Shown: piece by piece, positions 17,023-26,426 of the stretch
Layout of the letters: each line of letters starts with the position of its first letter
Position numbering within the stretch: position 1 is the first letter of the stretch
Source: Herpetosiphon geysericola
GTDB lineage: Bacteria > Chloroflexota > Chloroflexia > Chloroflexales > Herpetosiphonaceae
Assembly: GCF_001306135.1 (NCBI RefSeq)
Contig: NZ_LGKP01000035.1
Coordinates: 186,001 to 250,000, forward strand
Direction of reading: 5' to 3'
DNA: 64,000 nucleotides
Program-made: the position numbers and the translations under genes
The notes under the pieces: model-generated
What the model was told of the DNA's origin: nothing
What the model saw: the letters and a program-made list of their open reading frames with translations, nothing else
The model's database searches: none

Positions 17023-17718
17023 TTACATAGGCTGTATACGGTACTTAAGGGTACGCATGGCTGTCGAGAGTGCTTCTTGCAAATCGCTGGAGGTTTGAAA
17101 AATAGAAAGATCAATCCCAAGGCTTACAACCACTTGGGCAACATCAGGAGTCATACCACATAAAATAACGCCAGCTCCCAGCAAATTACACGATTGCGCT
17201 GCTCGAATCAGCACATTTGCAACTTGAGTATCAATTAATGAAACTGCCGTAATATCCAAGATCACGACCGAAGATCGGGTGCGCACGACATGCTCCAACA
17301 AGAGCGAGATCATGCGTTGGGCACGGTTGCTATCGATGGCCCCGATTAAGGGCATCAACACCACGTTGCTAAAAATATTCAGAATTGGGGTTGAAATTTC
17401 ATCGATAGTATACAGCAGCCGCTCCTCGGTTTCGCGGGCCGCCTTCAATTCCTCGACCCGAGCCTCAAGCTCAGCCAAGTGCTTTTGATCTTGTTCGCGT
17501 GAAATGGCTAGCTCTTTGCTAACCCGATTGACCATATTGGCCAAAATGCCGAGTTCATCAAGCCGATCAATGGTGAGGTGTTCAGCGGCCTCGCCTTGAA
17601 TAACTTTGCGTAAGGTACTCCCAATCGTGCGAATCAGCGCCCGATCTTCACGCGAAAGCCGCGGTTGGTTGGTCGATGCAGGAGGTGCTGGTTGCTCTGG
17701 GCGCTCTGATTGATCCAT
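17023..17718 (-). CDS. STAS-domain signalling protein (RsbR-like)
   Basis: A 231-residue cytosolic protein. Residues 1-30 are Pro/Gln-rich, 30-100 are helical with a coiled coil (about 75-100, EQDQKHLAELEARVEELKAA), and 110-225 form a STAS domain of the RsbR/RsbS type. The STAS domain has PILNIFSNVVLMPLIGAID, SSVVILDITAVSLIDTQVA and GAGVILCGMTPDVAQVV. The phosphorylatable position of RsbR-like STAS domains, before DT in ITAVSLIDTQVAN, holds an isoleucine, though S/T residues lie nearby. Start 17718 lies five bases after the upstream stop, so it is probably coupled to that gene; the ribosome site is weak. Confidence 0.82.
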   Translation of the reverse strand: MDQSERPEQPAPPASTNQPRLSREDRALIRTIGSTLRKVIQGEAAEHLTIDRLDELGILANMVNRVSKELAISREQDQKHLAELEARVEELKAARETEERLLYTIDEISTPILNIFSNVVLMPLIGAIDSNRAQRMISLLLEHVVRTRSSVVILDITAVSLIDTQVANVLIRAAQSCNLLGAGVILCGMTPDVAQVVVSLGIDLSIFQTSSDLQEALSTAMRTLKYRIQPM

Positions 17719-17723
17719 AGAAG

Positions 17724-18287
17724 TTATTTCCAAGAAAGATGTAACTCGCAAAAGGCAGCGCCATCGCGGATACATTTCGAATGCTCAATCTGAACATCGC
17801 GGGCATTGAAGCATTCTAGTGCGCCTTTCATTGCCCCTTGTTCAAACATACAATTATACGGTTGTTCCATTTCGATGATTGCGGTTTTATCGCCAGTTAT
17901 TCGGCTGCGCCATTCGCCACCATTGCCACGGGTTGCGTAGAGCCAAATCATCGGAATCGTTGTGATCACGTCTTCGGGCTTTTCGATGCCAACCGCGCGA
18001 AATTGGGCTTCCAGCGAATAATAAATATTCTTGCCAACATCGATCACCAAGGCTTGATCTTGATCTTCGAAGCTGTTGAGCATGGTTTCTAAGAGTTGGC
18101 CATGATACCATTTATCAGGATCAATCTCGTCCAAGACATCAAGCATCTCCGGTGTACAATGTTCGGAGGCAATGGTCGAAATTAATAAGAAGATACCACC
18201 TTGCGTTAATGGCGGGCCACTCCGGTCTTGACCAGGGTCAGCATAGGCAGTCAGGTCAAATGGTGCATGTCGTTCAAAACGATACAT
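17724..18287 (-). CDS. putative sensory protein of unknown family, partner of the STAS protein
   Basis: A 187-residue soluble protein. Residues 1-35 are polar, 45-110 mostly helical, and 115-187 alternate strands ending in FCELHLSW. This ending and the cysteines at C-terminal positions (CFNARDVQIEHSKCIRDGA) resemble V4R/heme-NO-like sensor domains of other multi-gene signalling loci, but I cannot assign it firmly. AAAGG lies eight bases before the ATG at 18287; the longer frame to 18308 lacks a site. It sits immediately upstream of the STAS gene and probably feeds it a signal. Confidence 0.65.
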   Translation of the reverse strand: MYRFERHAPFDLTAYADPGQDRSGPPLTQGGIFLLISTIASEHCTPEMLDVLDEIDPDKWYHGQLLETMLNSFEDQDQALVIDVGKNIYYSLEAQFRAVGIEKPEDVITTIPMIWLYATRGNGGEWRSRITGDKTAIIEMEQPYNCMFEQGAMKGALECFNARDVQIEHSKCIRDGAAFCELHLSWK

Positions 18288-18432
18288 TAGGGTGCCTTTC
18301 AGTTGCAATGGAGGTCAAAGCCTGAACAGTGCCATTATACGCGTTCTTGCAAGAGTTCCTGAACTGAATTTTTGGCTTTTATTAGTTATGTTTTCCTATT
18401 TTTTGGCTAGTACGGGTGAGGATTGAGTTGCC

Positions 18433-18446
18433 ATATCAGGTGATAT
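18433..18446. promoter_or_regulatory. perfect palindrome in a divergent promoter region
   Basis: ATATCAGGTGATAT is a 14-base inverted repeat (ATATCA/TGATAT) that lies 36 bases before the aldolase ATG. A minus-strand TATAAT is at 18334-18339. Operator function is inferred from position only. Confidence 0.35.
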
Positions 18447-18482
18447 AGCAGGCTTTTATCCACCTTTGAGGGGATTTTTCGG

Positions 18483-19166
18483 ATGAATTTTGATCAAGAA
18501 CAGCAGTATCGCCACGAAATGGTGCAAATTGGCCGCTGGCTCTATGAACGCGGCTGGACTCCTTCGTATAGTGGCAATTATTCAGTTTTGCTCGATGAGC
18601 AACGAATTTTAACCACCCCAACGGGGTATTGCAAAGGCTTGCTCCAACCAGCCGATTTAATTATCGTCGATCGCCAAGGTGTCCCGCTTGACCCACAGAC
18701 CCCCTTACCATCGAGCGAATTGTTGATGCATTTGGCAGTTTATGCTGAACGCCCCGATGTGCACGCCTGTGTCCACGCCCATCCGCCATGTACTATTGCC
18801 TGTAGTATTGCTGGCATCGAGCTGACCCAACCATTGTTAGAAGATATTATTCTGACTTTGGGCAAAATTCCAACTGTGCCCTATGCGCGGACTGGCACGG
18901 CAGCCTTGGGCGAGGCGATTAAGCCGTTTATTCGTGATCACGATGCGTTGGTGTTGGATCATCATGGCTCGTTGACCGTTGCTAGCAGCTTAACCAAAGC
19001 CTTCCATCGGACTGAGCAAGTTGAACAAGCTGCCACAATTATCTCCACTGCCCTCAGTATGGGGCGCTTGCAACCCTTAGCTGCTGAACATGTGGCCGAT
19101 CTGTTGGCAGTGCGGCGTGCTCGCGGAGGTAACCCCAAGGCTGAGCCGTTGTTGCCTGAAGCTTAA
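18483..19166 (+). CDS. class II aldolase/adducin-domain protein
   Basis: A 227-residue zinc-dependent aldolase or epimerase of the FucA/AraD/MtnB superfamily. It has the phosphate-loop SGNYSVLLDE, ILTTPTGYCKG, the catalytic glutamate in PSSELLMHLA, the zinc pair in HAHPPCT, and the third zinc histidine region LVLDHHGSLTV. Possible substrates are fuculose-1-phosphate, ribulose-5-phosphate or methylthioribulose-1-phosphate; sequence does not decide. GAGGGG lies upstream of the ATG. The MtnA-like gene 11 kb away would make the substrate of the third option, which is only suggestive. Confidence 0.88.
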   Translation: MNFDQEQQYRHEMVQIGRWLYERGWTPSYSGNYSVLLDEQRILTTPTGYCKGLLQPADLIIVDRQGVPLDPQTPLPSSELLMHLAVYAERPDVHACVHAHPPCTIACSIAGIELTQPLLEDIILTLGKIPTVPYARTGTAALGEAIKPFIRDHDALVLDHHGSLTVASSLTKAFHRTEQVEQAATIISTALSMGRLQPLAAEHVADLLAVRRARGGNPKAEPLLPEA

Positions 19167-19235
19167 CCGCTTGGGCTAGCCCACGTGCCCCCAAACAGAT
19201 TAGGCTGTTGGTACTATGTTTGCTCTTGGAGTTGG

Positions 19236-19264
19236 TTGATCTGCATGCTATTTTGTGCTATGTT
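19236..19264 (+). promoter_or_regulatory. candidate promoter of the seven-GAF phosphatase gene
   Basis: TTGATC, 17 bases, then TATGTT with a TGC just before it (extended -10), ending 30 bases before the ATG at 19295. Confidence 0.45.
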
Positions 19265-19294
19265 TGCGCTGGTAAAACTGCTGCGGTTCTGCTT

Positions 19295-22200
19295 ATGACC
19301 CAACGTACTCGTAAACCCACGCTCAAAAGTCGGGTGGAAGCCCTTGAGGCTGAACGCCATCAAACCCAACGTGCTCTCGATGCGCTCTATCGCATTGGGC
19401 TTGCTTGTCGTGGGCAACAGGATTCGTTTGAGTTGTTGCGCACTATCTACCAGGAATTGCAGACAGTTTGGCAGTTTGACGCCTGTTTTATCGCCCTTTC
19501 CGACCAATATGACGATAGCGCCTATCGCATTGCTATGTTGGTTGATGAAGGGGTGATTGAGTTTAGCGAACACGACCCGATTGGCCCGCTGACTGGCTAT
19601 TTGATTCACCAGCGCCAGCCGTTGTTGTTTCGCGACCTGACGATTGAGCGCGAATCGATTGGCTTGCCCCGACTGTTGCAATTTGGCAGCGATAAGCTCT
19701 CGCGCGGCTGGATGGGCGTGCCTTTGGTAATTGGCACCTCGGCACTGGGCGTGATTTCGCTCCAAAGCTATACGGTTGGCGCATTCGACGAGGCTGATCT
19801 TGATCTGCTGACGCGGATTGCTAACTCGATGGCGGTGGCGCTGGAAAATGCGCTGCTTTCGCATCGCCAAGCTGAATTAACTGGCTCGTTAGAGCACCAA
19901 ATCGAGTTGCGCAACGCCGATTTATTCGTGATCAGCGATATTGCCGCGATGCTAACCCAGCAGCTGCCATTAACCGAGATGTTTGGGCTGGCGCTCGATT
20001 TTATGCTGGAATTGATGCATCTCAATGCTGGCGTGGTCTGTTCGCTCAATGGCAACGAGTTGCAGCCGATTGTGCAACGTGGTTTGCCCAACGGTAGCTT
20101 GCCCGAATCGTTTATGGCGCTGGATTCGATTTTTGGAATTGCAATTAGCAGCAATAGCGCAATTGTTGATCATCAGAGCCAATCCAAATATTGGCAAATG
20201 GCCCAACTCAACCACCTTGCTACCACGCTTGCCATCCCATTGCGCCGCCATGAAACCGTGATTGGCGTGCTCTTGGTTGGCCAAACCGAGCAACGGGATT
20301 TCAAAACCGAAGAAGTTGAATTGCTCCAAGTGGTCAGCAATCAATTGGCTTTGGCCCTAGAGCATGGCAATATTCTGGCGCAGCAACGCCGCCAAATTGC
20401 CGAATTAGAGGCGCTGAGCGCGATTAGCGCCGCAACGGTACGCGCACTCAATCTCTCAACCTTGCTGCATCAATTAAATGATGCGATTCGCTCGTTTTTG
20501 CCAGTCGATGTGTTTTATATGGCGATTTACGATCCCGAACGCCAATTATTAACTGATAGCATTGCGATTGAGGACGATAACGAAGCGACCTATCTGAGCG
20601 AAGAGGCGATGCCGCGCAAAGGCTCATTTACCGATTGGGTGCTGAGCAAATGTGAGCCATTATTTTTGCGCCATGTTTCGCGTGATATTCGCCATTATCC
20701 GACGATTATTCGCCGCACGATCAAAGGCGCGCCGTCGGAAAGCTGGCTGGGCGTGCCGATGCTCGATGCCAATCGTCGGCCTTTGGGCGTAATTGCGATA
20801 CAGAATTATCAGCCCTATGCCTTCAGCGACCGCGACCGCTTTTTTCTGCAATCGGTGGCGAGCCAAGTCAGTTTGCATGTGTTGAACGTGCAGCTCTATC
20901 AGCAGCGCGAACGCCAATTGGCCGAACTCAACGCCTTGCAACGCATCAGCAGTTTGCTTGGCTCAACGCTTGAAATTGAGGCCATGCTGCGGGCGATTGA
21001 TGCAGTATTAACTGAGTTTTTGCATATCGATGGTTTTTTTGTGATGTTGAATCAGCCAAAAACTCACATGGTCGAGGCAGTGTATGCTTTGAATCGTGAG
21101 GGCGAGGGCGATTTTCGTTGGATGATTGGGTTAATTCCACCAGAGCACACGCCAACGTGGGAAGTATTGCATACCCGCAAGCCATTGCGTTTTGGTGATA
21201 TTTCGCAGGAAACCGCAACCGAGGTTGCGGCTGAAGATAATAATGTGCGAATTTCCTCTGAGCGTACCAAGGCATGGCTCGGCGTGCCGCTGAACGACCA
21301 AACCACCAACGTGATTGGGCTGATTGCGATCCAAAGTTTTCAGGCCAATGTATTTAGCACCCGTGATGAGCAATTTATGGCGCAGCTTGGTCAACAGCTG
21401 ACCTTGGCGATTCAAAATGCGCGCTTATTTGCCCAACGCGAACGCCAATTAAACGAGTTGAATACGCTCAAATTGGTTGGCGAATTGCTCAACCGCACCA
21501 TGGATATTCACGAGATGTTCCGTGGACTGAACCCATTGTTGACGTCGTTTCTCAACATCGATGGCTTTTATATCTTATTAAATAATCCCAAAACCTATGT
21601 CATTGAAGATTTGTGTGTGGTTGAGCGGGGTGAGTTGCTTGATTATGGCTCGATGATTGGGACATCGCTGCCCAAAAATACACCCACAGCCTGGATTTTG
21701 CGCAATGCCAAGGCGCTGCGCTTCAACAACACCATCACTGATATTCCCACCCTCTATCCTGAATTGAAAACCGTGCAGGTTAACGATGAGGTGGCCTTGT
21801 CATGGCTTGGCACGCCGTTGATCAACCACCGTGGCGAGGTGCTCGGCGCAATCACGACCCAATCGTTGAATGCCAGCCATTTCAGCGAGAGCGACGAGCA
21901 ATTTATGTTGCAGGTGGCGCATCAATTGGGCTTGGCAATTCAAAATGCCCGTTCGTTTGCGCAACGCGAGCGCCAATTAGCCGAGCTTGATGCTCAACAA
22001 CGGATCACGCAATTGGTCACCTCGACCCTCGATTTGTATGAAATGCTGCGTTCGTTGGATCTGGTGTTGCGCAGTTTCCTCAATGCCGATGCCTTCCAAG
22101 TGGTGATTGGCAGCGCCGATCGGGTTGAAACGGCAGTGGTGCTCGAAGAAGGCCACGAAGTTCAAACGGCGGTAATCGGCCATCCCTTGCCTGAAGGCTC

Positions 22201-23737
22201 GCTGACCCGCTGGACGTATCTGCATGTCAAGCCGCTGCGCATGAACGATATTTATCGCGATTGGGCGTTGCACCCCGATTTAGTCGAGCCGCCAATTCCG
22301 ACCAACTCTGGTTTTATGCACTCGTGGCTGAGCGTGCCGCTGATTGCTTCGGCCCAACCTTTGGGCGTGCTGGCAGTGCGGGCAACGCGGCCAGCGGCGT
22401 TTGGGCCAAGCGATGAGCAATTTTTGTTTAATGTTGGCCGTCAGTTGGCCTTGAGCGTGCGCAATGCCCGTTTGTATGCTGCTGAACAAACTGCCCACCG
22501 CACCGCCGAAACCATGCGCGAAATTGCCCGCGTGCTCAACACGACGTTCAATCCCGATGAAGTACTCGATTTGATTTTGCGCGAGTTGCGCAAAGTGATT
22601 ACCTTCGATTCGACCTCGGTGATGTTGCCATCGAATAATTTACTGCGGATTGTCGCCCGTCAAGCCCAAGATGAGCAATTAGCGGTTGAATGGCGCGAAT
22701 TGACCTTCCCTCTTGATCTGACGAGTGGTGCAGGCCGGGTGATGCTGAGCGGCAAGCCGTTGGTGGTTCCTGATACGGTTAGCGATCCGCAATGGACGCG
22801 CTCGCCGATGCCCAGCGTTGTGCGCTCGTGGATTGGCGTACCCTTGATTAGCAAAGGGGTTGTGCTGGGCGTGCTGAATATTAATTCGTTGCAGCCCAAT
22901 GCTTTTACCCAAGGCGATACCGAATTGGCCATGACTTTTGCCAACCAAGCAGCAACTGCGCTAGAGCATGCTCGGCTCTATCAAGAATCGGTGACGCGGG
23001 TTGAGCAAGAATTAGAGATTGCGCGCCAAATTCAGAGCAACTTGTTTCCGCGCAGTTTGCCTATGGCCCAAGGCGTCGAGTTGGCAGCCGTCTGTTTGCC
23101 AGCCCGCGAAACTGGCGGCGATTTCTACGAGGTGACCGAGTTGCGTGATGGCCGTTGGGCCTTGATGGTCGGCGATGCTTCGGGCAAGAGCATTCCAGGC
23201 GCGATGTTGATGGCGGTGGCGCGTTCGATTGTGCGCTCGGAAGCATGGGATCACGAAACACCACAAATCGTCATGCAAGAAACCAATCGCTGGGTCACAA
23301 TGGATATTCCACGGCATACCTTTGTGGCCTTGGCCTATGCGACCTTCGATATTGCTGATAATACGTTGGCCTTGGCGAATGCAGGCCAGCTTGATCCAAT
23401 TATTCGACGGGCGAATGGCGATTTGGTCTATGCAACTGCGCCCGGCCCGCACTTTCCCCTGGGAATTATGGCTAACACGCCCTACGAAACCGCCAGCTAT
23501 CAGCTTGAGCCAAACGATATGGTCTTGTTCTACACCGATGGCGTAGTTGAATCGAAGAATAACAGTGGTGATATGTGGGGCTTTGAGCGCTTCGAGGAGT
23601 TGCTGCGCCACCACAATCATAGCCTAACTAGCGCTGAATGGGTTGATTTGGTAATTAACGAAATTAATCAATTTATCGGTGATCATCCACAACACGACGA
23701 TATTACGCTAGTGGCGCTTAAAGTTGCTGGCGCTTAA
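19295..23737 (+). CDS. seven-GAF sensor with C-terminal SpoIIE-type PP2C phosphatase
   Basis: A 1480-residue cytosolic signalling protein. After a short coiled coil it has seven GAF domains in tandem, starting near residues 32, 212, 374, 551, 728, 905 and 1077. Each is linked by a helix of the QRERQLAEL type. A SpoIIE/RsbU phosphatase domain follows (about 1258-1478), with metal-binding D residues in ETGGDFYEV, VGDASGKSIPGAMLMA, LFYTDGVVE and HDDITLVALK. GAF3 to GAF6 are similar enough to suggest recent internal duplication. RsbU-like enzymes dephosphorylate anti-sigma antagonists with STAS domains; the STAS protein at 17023-17718 is a possible target. The start is the ATG at 19295; its ribosome site is weak and the N-terminus is uncertain. 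Confidence 0.92.
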   Translation: MTQRTRKPTLKSRVEALEAERHQTQRALDALYRIGLACRGQQDSFELLRTIYQELQTVWQFDACFIALSDQYDDSAYRIAMLVDEGVIEFSEHDPIGPLTGYLIHQRQPLLFRDLTIERESIGLPRLLQFGSDKLSRGWMGVPLVIGTSALGVISLQSYTVGAFDEADLDLLTRIANSMAVALENALLSHRQAELTGSLEHQIELRNADLFVISDIAAMLTQQLPLTEMFGLALDFMLELMHLNAGVVCSLNGNELQPIVQRGLPNGSLPESFMALDSIFGIAISSNSAIVDHQSQSKYWQMAQLNHLATTLAIPLRRHETVIGVLLVGQTEQRDFKTEEVELLQVVSNQLALALEHGNILAQQRRQIAELEALSAISAATVRALNLSTLLHQLNDAIRSFLPVDVFYMAIYDPERQLLTDSIAIEDDNEATYLSEEAMPRKGSFTDWVLSKCEPLFLRHVSRDIRHYPTIIRRTIKGAPSESWLGVPMLDANRRPLGVIAIQNYQPYAFSDRDRFFLQSVASQVSLHVLNVQLYQQRERQLAELNALQRISSLLGSTLEIEAMLRAIDAVLTEFLHIDGFFVMLNQPKTHMVEAVYALNREGEGDFRWMIGLIPPEHTPTWEVLHTRKPLRFGDISQETATEVAAEDNNVRISSERTKAWLGVPLNDQTTNVIGLIAIQSFQANVFSTRDEQFMAQLGQQLTLAIQNARLFAQRERQLNELNTLKLVGELLNRTMDIHEMFRGLNPLLTSFLNIDGFYILLNNPKTYVIEDLCVVERGELLDYGSMIGTSLPKNTPTAWILRNAKALRFNNTITDIPTLYPELKTVQVNDEVALSWLGTPLINHRGEVLGAITTQSLNASHFSESDEQFMLQVAHQLGLAIQNARSFAQRERQLAELDAQQRITQLVTSTLDLYEMLRSLDLVLRSFLNADAFQVVIGSADRVETAVVLEEGHEVQTAVIGHPLPEGSLTRWTYLHVKPLRMNDIYRDWALHPDLVEPPIPTNSGFMHSWLSVPLIASAQPLGVLAVRATRPAAFGPSDEQFLFNVGRQLALSVRNARLYAAEQTAHRTAETMREIARVLNTTFNPDEVLDLILRELRKVITFDSTSVMLPSNNLLRIVARQAQDEQLAVEWRELTFPLDLTSGAGRVMLSGKPLVVPDTVSDPQWTRSPMPSVVRSWIGVPLISKGVVLGVLNINSLQPNAFTQGDTELAMTFANQAATALEHARLYQESVTRVEQELEIARQIQSNLFPRSLPMAQGVELAAVCLPARETGGDFYEVTELRDGRWALMVGDASGKSIPGAMLMAVARSIVRSEAWDHETPQIVMQETNRWVTMDIPRHTFVALAYATFDIADNTLALANAGQLDPIIRRANGDLVYATAPGPHFPLGIMANTPYETASYQLEPNDMVLFYTDGVVESKNNSGDMWGFERFEELLRHHNHSLTSAEWVDLVINEINQFIGDHPQHDDITLVALKVAGA

Positions 23738-26025
23738 TTATGGTCTGGCATGCTGATGGTAAAGGTCGTGCCTGATTCTGGATTACTGACCACCCCAATT
23801 GTGCCCTCGTGAGCTTCGACCGCTAATTTACAGAAATATAAGCCTAAGCCTGTGCTGCGTTGGCGGGCATATTGCTGCTCGCTCAGCGTCGTAAAACGAT
23901 CAAACAGCGAGTCTTGCAAGGCCTCAGGAATGCCAGGCCCATTATCAATCACTTGGAAATTAATGGTTCCAGCTGTTTGATAGGCAATTAATTTAATTTC
24001 AGTTTGAATTGGCGTATGCTTGATGGCGTTTGAAAGCAGATTGCTCAAAACCCGCCGCATCAAATCGCCATCGATCGTCGCATATAGCTCTGCATCTGCC
24101 TGAATTGAAATAACTTTGGCTTCTTGCTCAGCCCACGAACGCAGCTCGTTGGCCACATTATTCAGGAGTGGGGCGATTGGCACATGTTCGCGGTTGATGC
24201 TCATATGGCCTTCTTGCAAGCGTGCAGTATCCAATAAATCGGAAACCAAGCCAACCAAGGTGCGCGATGAGCGCCGTGCACCCTCGACCAACTCGCGTTG
24301 GCTTTCTGGCAAGTTTTGGCGCCGCAGCAAATCAAGATAATTGATGATCACGGTCAGCGGATTTTTGAGATCGTGGACAACCATCTGATTCATTTGTTCG
24401 CGCAATTGCTCGCTGCGTTGCAATTGTTGGTGCTCGGTTTGCAAGGCGCTATACAAGCGGCTATTGATAATACCGTTGGCAAGGTGCGCCGCAACCGATT
24501 GCAACACGCCTTCGCTGCGAGCATCAATCTGTTGATCAGCATTGAGTTGTAAGAACAAAATCCCAATCAACTGGGTGCGGTGTTGTAATGGAATCAAGTA
24601 GGCTGGTTGTTGATTGACTGCTAAGGGCTTGAGTGGGCCGGTAAGCGCGCTTATATAGGGTAAATCGGTAACGGTCAGCCATTCCATTGGGAAGGCGCTA
24701 AGCGGCAGGCTCAAGGCTTGGTGCGATGGCTCGCCTTTGATCAAATAATGTTGAGCTTGAATCTGCAAATGCTCTGTATCAAGCAAGCCAACTGCGGCCA
24801 AGGCTGGTTGCAGCATATTGGCCAAGCTGGCAACCACGCGACTGATCAAAGCATCTGCTTCTAATTCGAGCGTCACGGTATAGCTAATATCGACCAAGGC
24901 TTGCAAACGGCGGCTTTGCTCGCGATCTTGGGCCACCAAGCCGACTGCTTGCTGCAAGAGGTCGAGTTGATCTTCGGCCAAGGCAAATTGTTGGCTGAGT
25001 TCGCGGCGCAAACTTGGGCTGGTGCTGCGGTCGCCTGCTTCAAAGGCATTCAGCAATTGGCTCATGGCGTTCTGAAAGCCTGCTTGTTGGCGTTGCAACG
25101 TGCTTTTGAGCAACAGGCCCTCGACGGCGCTGGTCAACGAGCCAGTGCGCTCCACGCCGCGAATCACGCCATAGGTAATGGTGCCAATCGCCGCGAGCAA
25201 CAGCACATGATAGCTCCAAAATGATAATTGCCATAGCTCGCCATACAAGGCAGCCAAGGCTGTTTCGGCCAACAGAATCGCCGCAATGATAAACGTTGCT
25301 AAGGGCAAGGTTGGGTTGGCTCGCCATTGCTTGCCATAAAACCAAGCCGTCCAACCAAACAAGGCCACCGTAAGCCAAACGATAAACGGAAAGACGTTTG
25401 GCGCAAGGCTGCGCATTTCGTTATGCAATGAATGCTGGCTAGCGTTGCTGATTGGTTGTGGCGTTGTAACTGGCACAGGCGCTGTGTCGGCGCTAAGCTG
25501 GGTTGGCTGGGTGGTTGGCGCTGGCGCAGTAATGGTGCTCGGAATATAGGCCATCATCAAGAGCGCATACGCGATCCACAGCCCAAAGCCAAACAGCATC
25601 CAGCGTTGCCACGAACGAATTAGGCCTTCTGCCAGCCGTTGGCTCATGCTCAAGGCAAAAATGATCGAGGCCACGAAGAGCGCCAAGGGCGTCGACCATT
25701 GGGTTGCAACCGAGGTATTGCTAAACATCACCCCGGGCGTGGCGATCGCATGCACCAAAAACATCAGCGACATGGCCAAAAAGCCTAAGCCAAGCATTAA
25801 TGCCCGACCATCGCGGCGCACTAAGGCTGCCCGAATCATCAAACCAATCATGCCTAAACCGATTAACAGGGCAATTGTGACGATCCAAAAATGGCCAGCT
25901 GGCGATTGAACCCGCAGATCGAGCGCAGGAAACAGCCGCAGGATAATCAGCAGAATTGGGCCTAACGCCAGCCCGCCGATCAAACTCCAGGCAATTGTTG
26001 GTTTTGGCTTGCTTGCGTGCGCCAT
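23734..26025 (-). CDS. membrane sensor histidine kinase with GAF domain
   Basis: A 763-residue hybrid-less kinase. Residues 1-300 contain about eight membrane segments with a Pro/Thr-rich loop near 170-195. Then come a coiled coil (about 310-365), a GAF domain (about 370-530), and a HisKA region with phospho-acceptor H551 in MVVHDLKNPLTVIINYLDLL. The HATPase domain (about 655-760) shows NLLSNAIKH, DNGPGIPEAL and RSTGLGLYFCKLAVEAHEG. No receiver domain or adjacent response regulator is present. Its stop overlaps the convergent phosphatase gene by four bases. AAGG lies upstream of the ATG at 26025. Confidence 0.92.
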   Translation of the reverse strand: MAHASKPKPTIAWSLIGGLALGPILLIILRLFPALDLRVQSPAGHFWIVTIALLIGLGMIGLMIRAALVRRDGRALMLGLGFLAMSLMFLVHAIATPGVMFSNTSVATQWSTPLALFVASIIFALSMSQRLAEGLIRSWQRWMLFGFGLWIAYALLMMAYIPSTITAPAPTTQPTQLSADTAPVPVTTPQPISNASQHSLHNEMRSLAPNVFPFIVWLTVALFGWTAWFYGKQWRANPTLPLATFIIAAILLAETALAALYGELWQLSFWSYHVLLLAAIGTITYGVIRGVERTGSLTSAVEGLLLKSTLQRQQAGFQNAMSQLLNAFEAGDRSTSPSLRRELSQQFALAEDQLDLLQQAVGLVAQDREQSRRLQALVDISYTVTLELEADALISRVVASLANMLQPALAAVGLLDTEHLQIQAQHYLIKGEPSHQALSLPLSAFPMEWLTVTDLPYISALTGPLKPLAVNQQPAYLIPLQHRTQLIGILFLQLNADQQIDARSEGVLQSVAAHLANGIINSRLYSALQTEHQQLQRSEQLREQMNQMVVHDLKNPLTVIINYLDLLRRQNLPESQRELVEGARRSSRTLVGLVSDLLDTARLQEGHMSINREHVPIAPLLNNVANELRSWAEQEAKVISIQADAELYATIDGDLMRRVLSNLLSNAIKHTPIQTEIKLIAYQTAGTINFQVIDNGPGIPEALQDSLFDRFTTLSEQQYARQRSTGLGLYFCKLAVEAHEGTIGVVSNPESGTTFTISMPDHN

Positions 26026-26286
26026 AAAAATACCTTGTATAAAGTCCCTAGCCCATTATAGAGCCAAACCCGCTAGAACGTACATTACCGTTACATGATG
26101 ATCGTTCAAATGTCGCCTTTGGTTTAACCTTTAAGCGTGATTTTGGCCAATTTAGGATTTTCTAATCTTCATTAAAATGCGTTTAGCCACTGTTCATAGC
26201 GTGTGGATAAGCAAGTTTTGCACCGTTAGAATCTGCTAAATAGCCAACGATTGTAACTCGTTTTTTTAGGCCACTTTCCATAAAAA

Positions 26287-26334
26287 TTACTAGATGTAGT
26301 GTTGACAGCTAAAAAGACATACTATATATTGGAT
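26287..26334 (+). promoter_or_regulatory. tandem NrdR-like boxes upstream of the ribonucleotide reductase
   Basis: Two 16-base sites, 26287-26302 (TTACTAGATGTAGTGT) and 26319-26334 (ATACTATATATTGGAT), match the NrdR consensus acaCwAtATaTwGtgt at about 12 and 13 of 16 positions. They start 32 bases apart, three helical turns, as typical NrdR box pairs do. Together they bracket the promoter. Confidence 0.7.
26302..26330 (+). promoter_or_regulatory. sigma-70-type promoter of the ribonucleotide reductase gene
   Basis: TTGACA (26302-26307), 17 bases, then TATATT (26325-26330). It is the best -35 in the window. The -35 shares its first base with NrdR-like box 1 and the -10 lies inside box 2, so repressor binding would block RNA polymerase. 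Predicted start of transcription is near 26337, giving a leader of about 310 bases. Confidence 0.75.
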
Positions 26335-26388
26335 TGCAGAACCCTTCACTGCTTTCAACGAAGCACAGGTTATAACTGATTTTGTGTG

Positions 26389-26417
26389 GCATTACCAAGC
26401 GTAACGCATCTTTTTTT
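26389..26417 (+). terminator. first terminator-like hairpin in the reductase leader
   Basis: GCATTAC (26389-26395) pairs with GTAACGC (26401-26407) with one mismatch and a five-base loop. Three bases later comes a run of seven T (26411-26417). The stem is short, so use is uncertain. Confidence 0.4.
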
Positions 26418-26426
26418 GAGTGTGTA

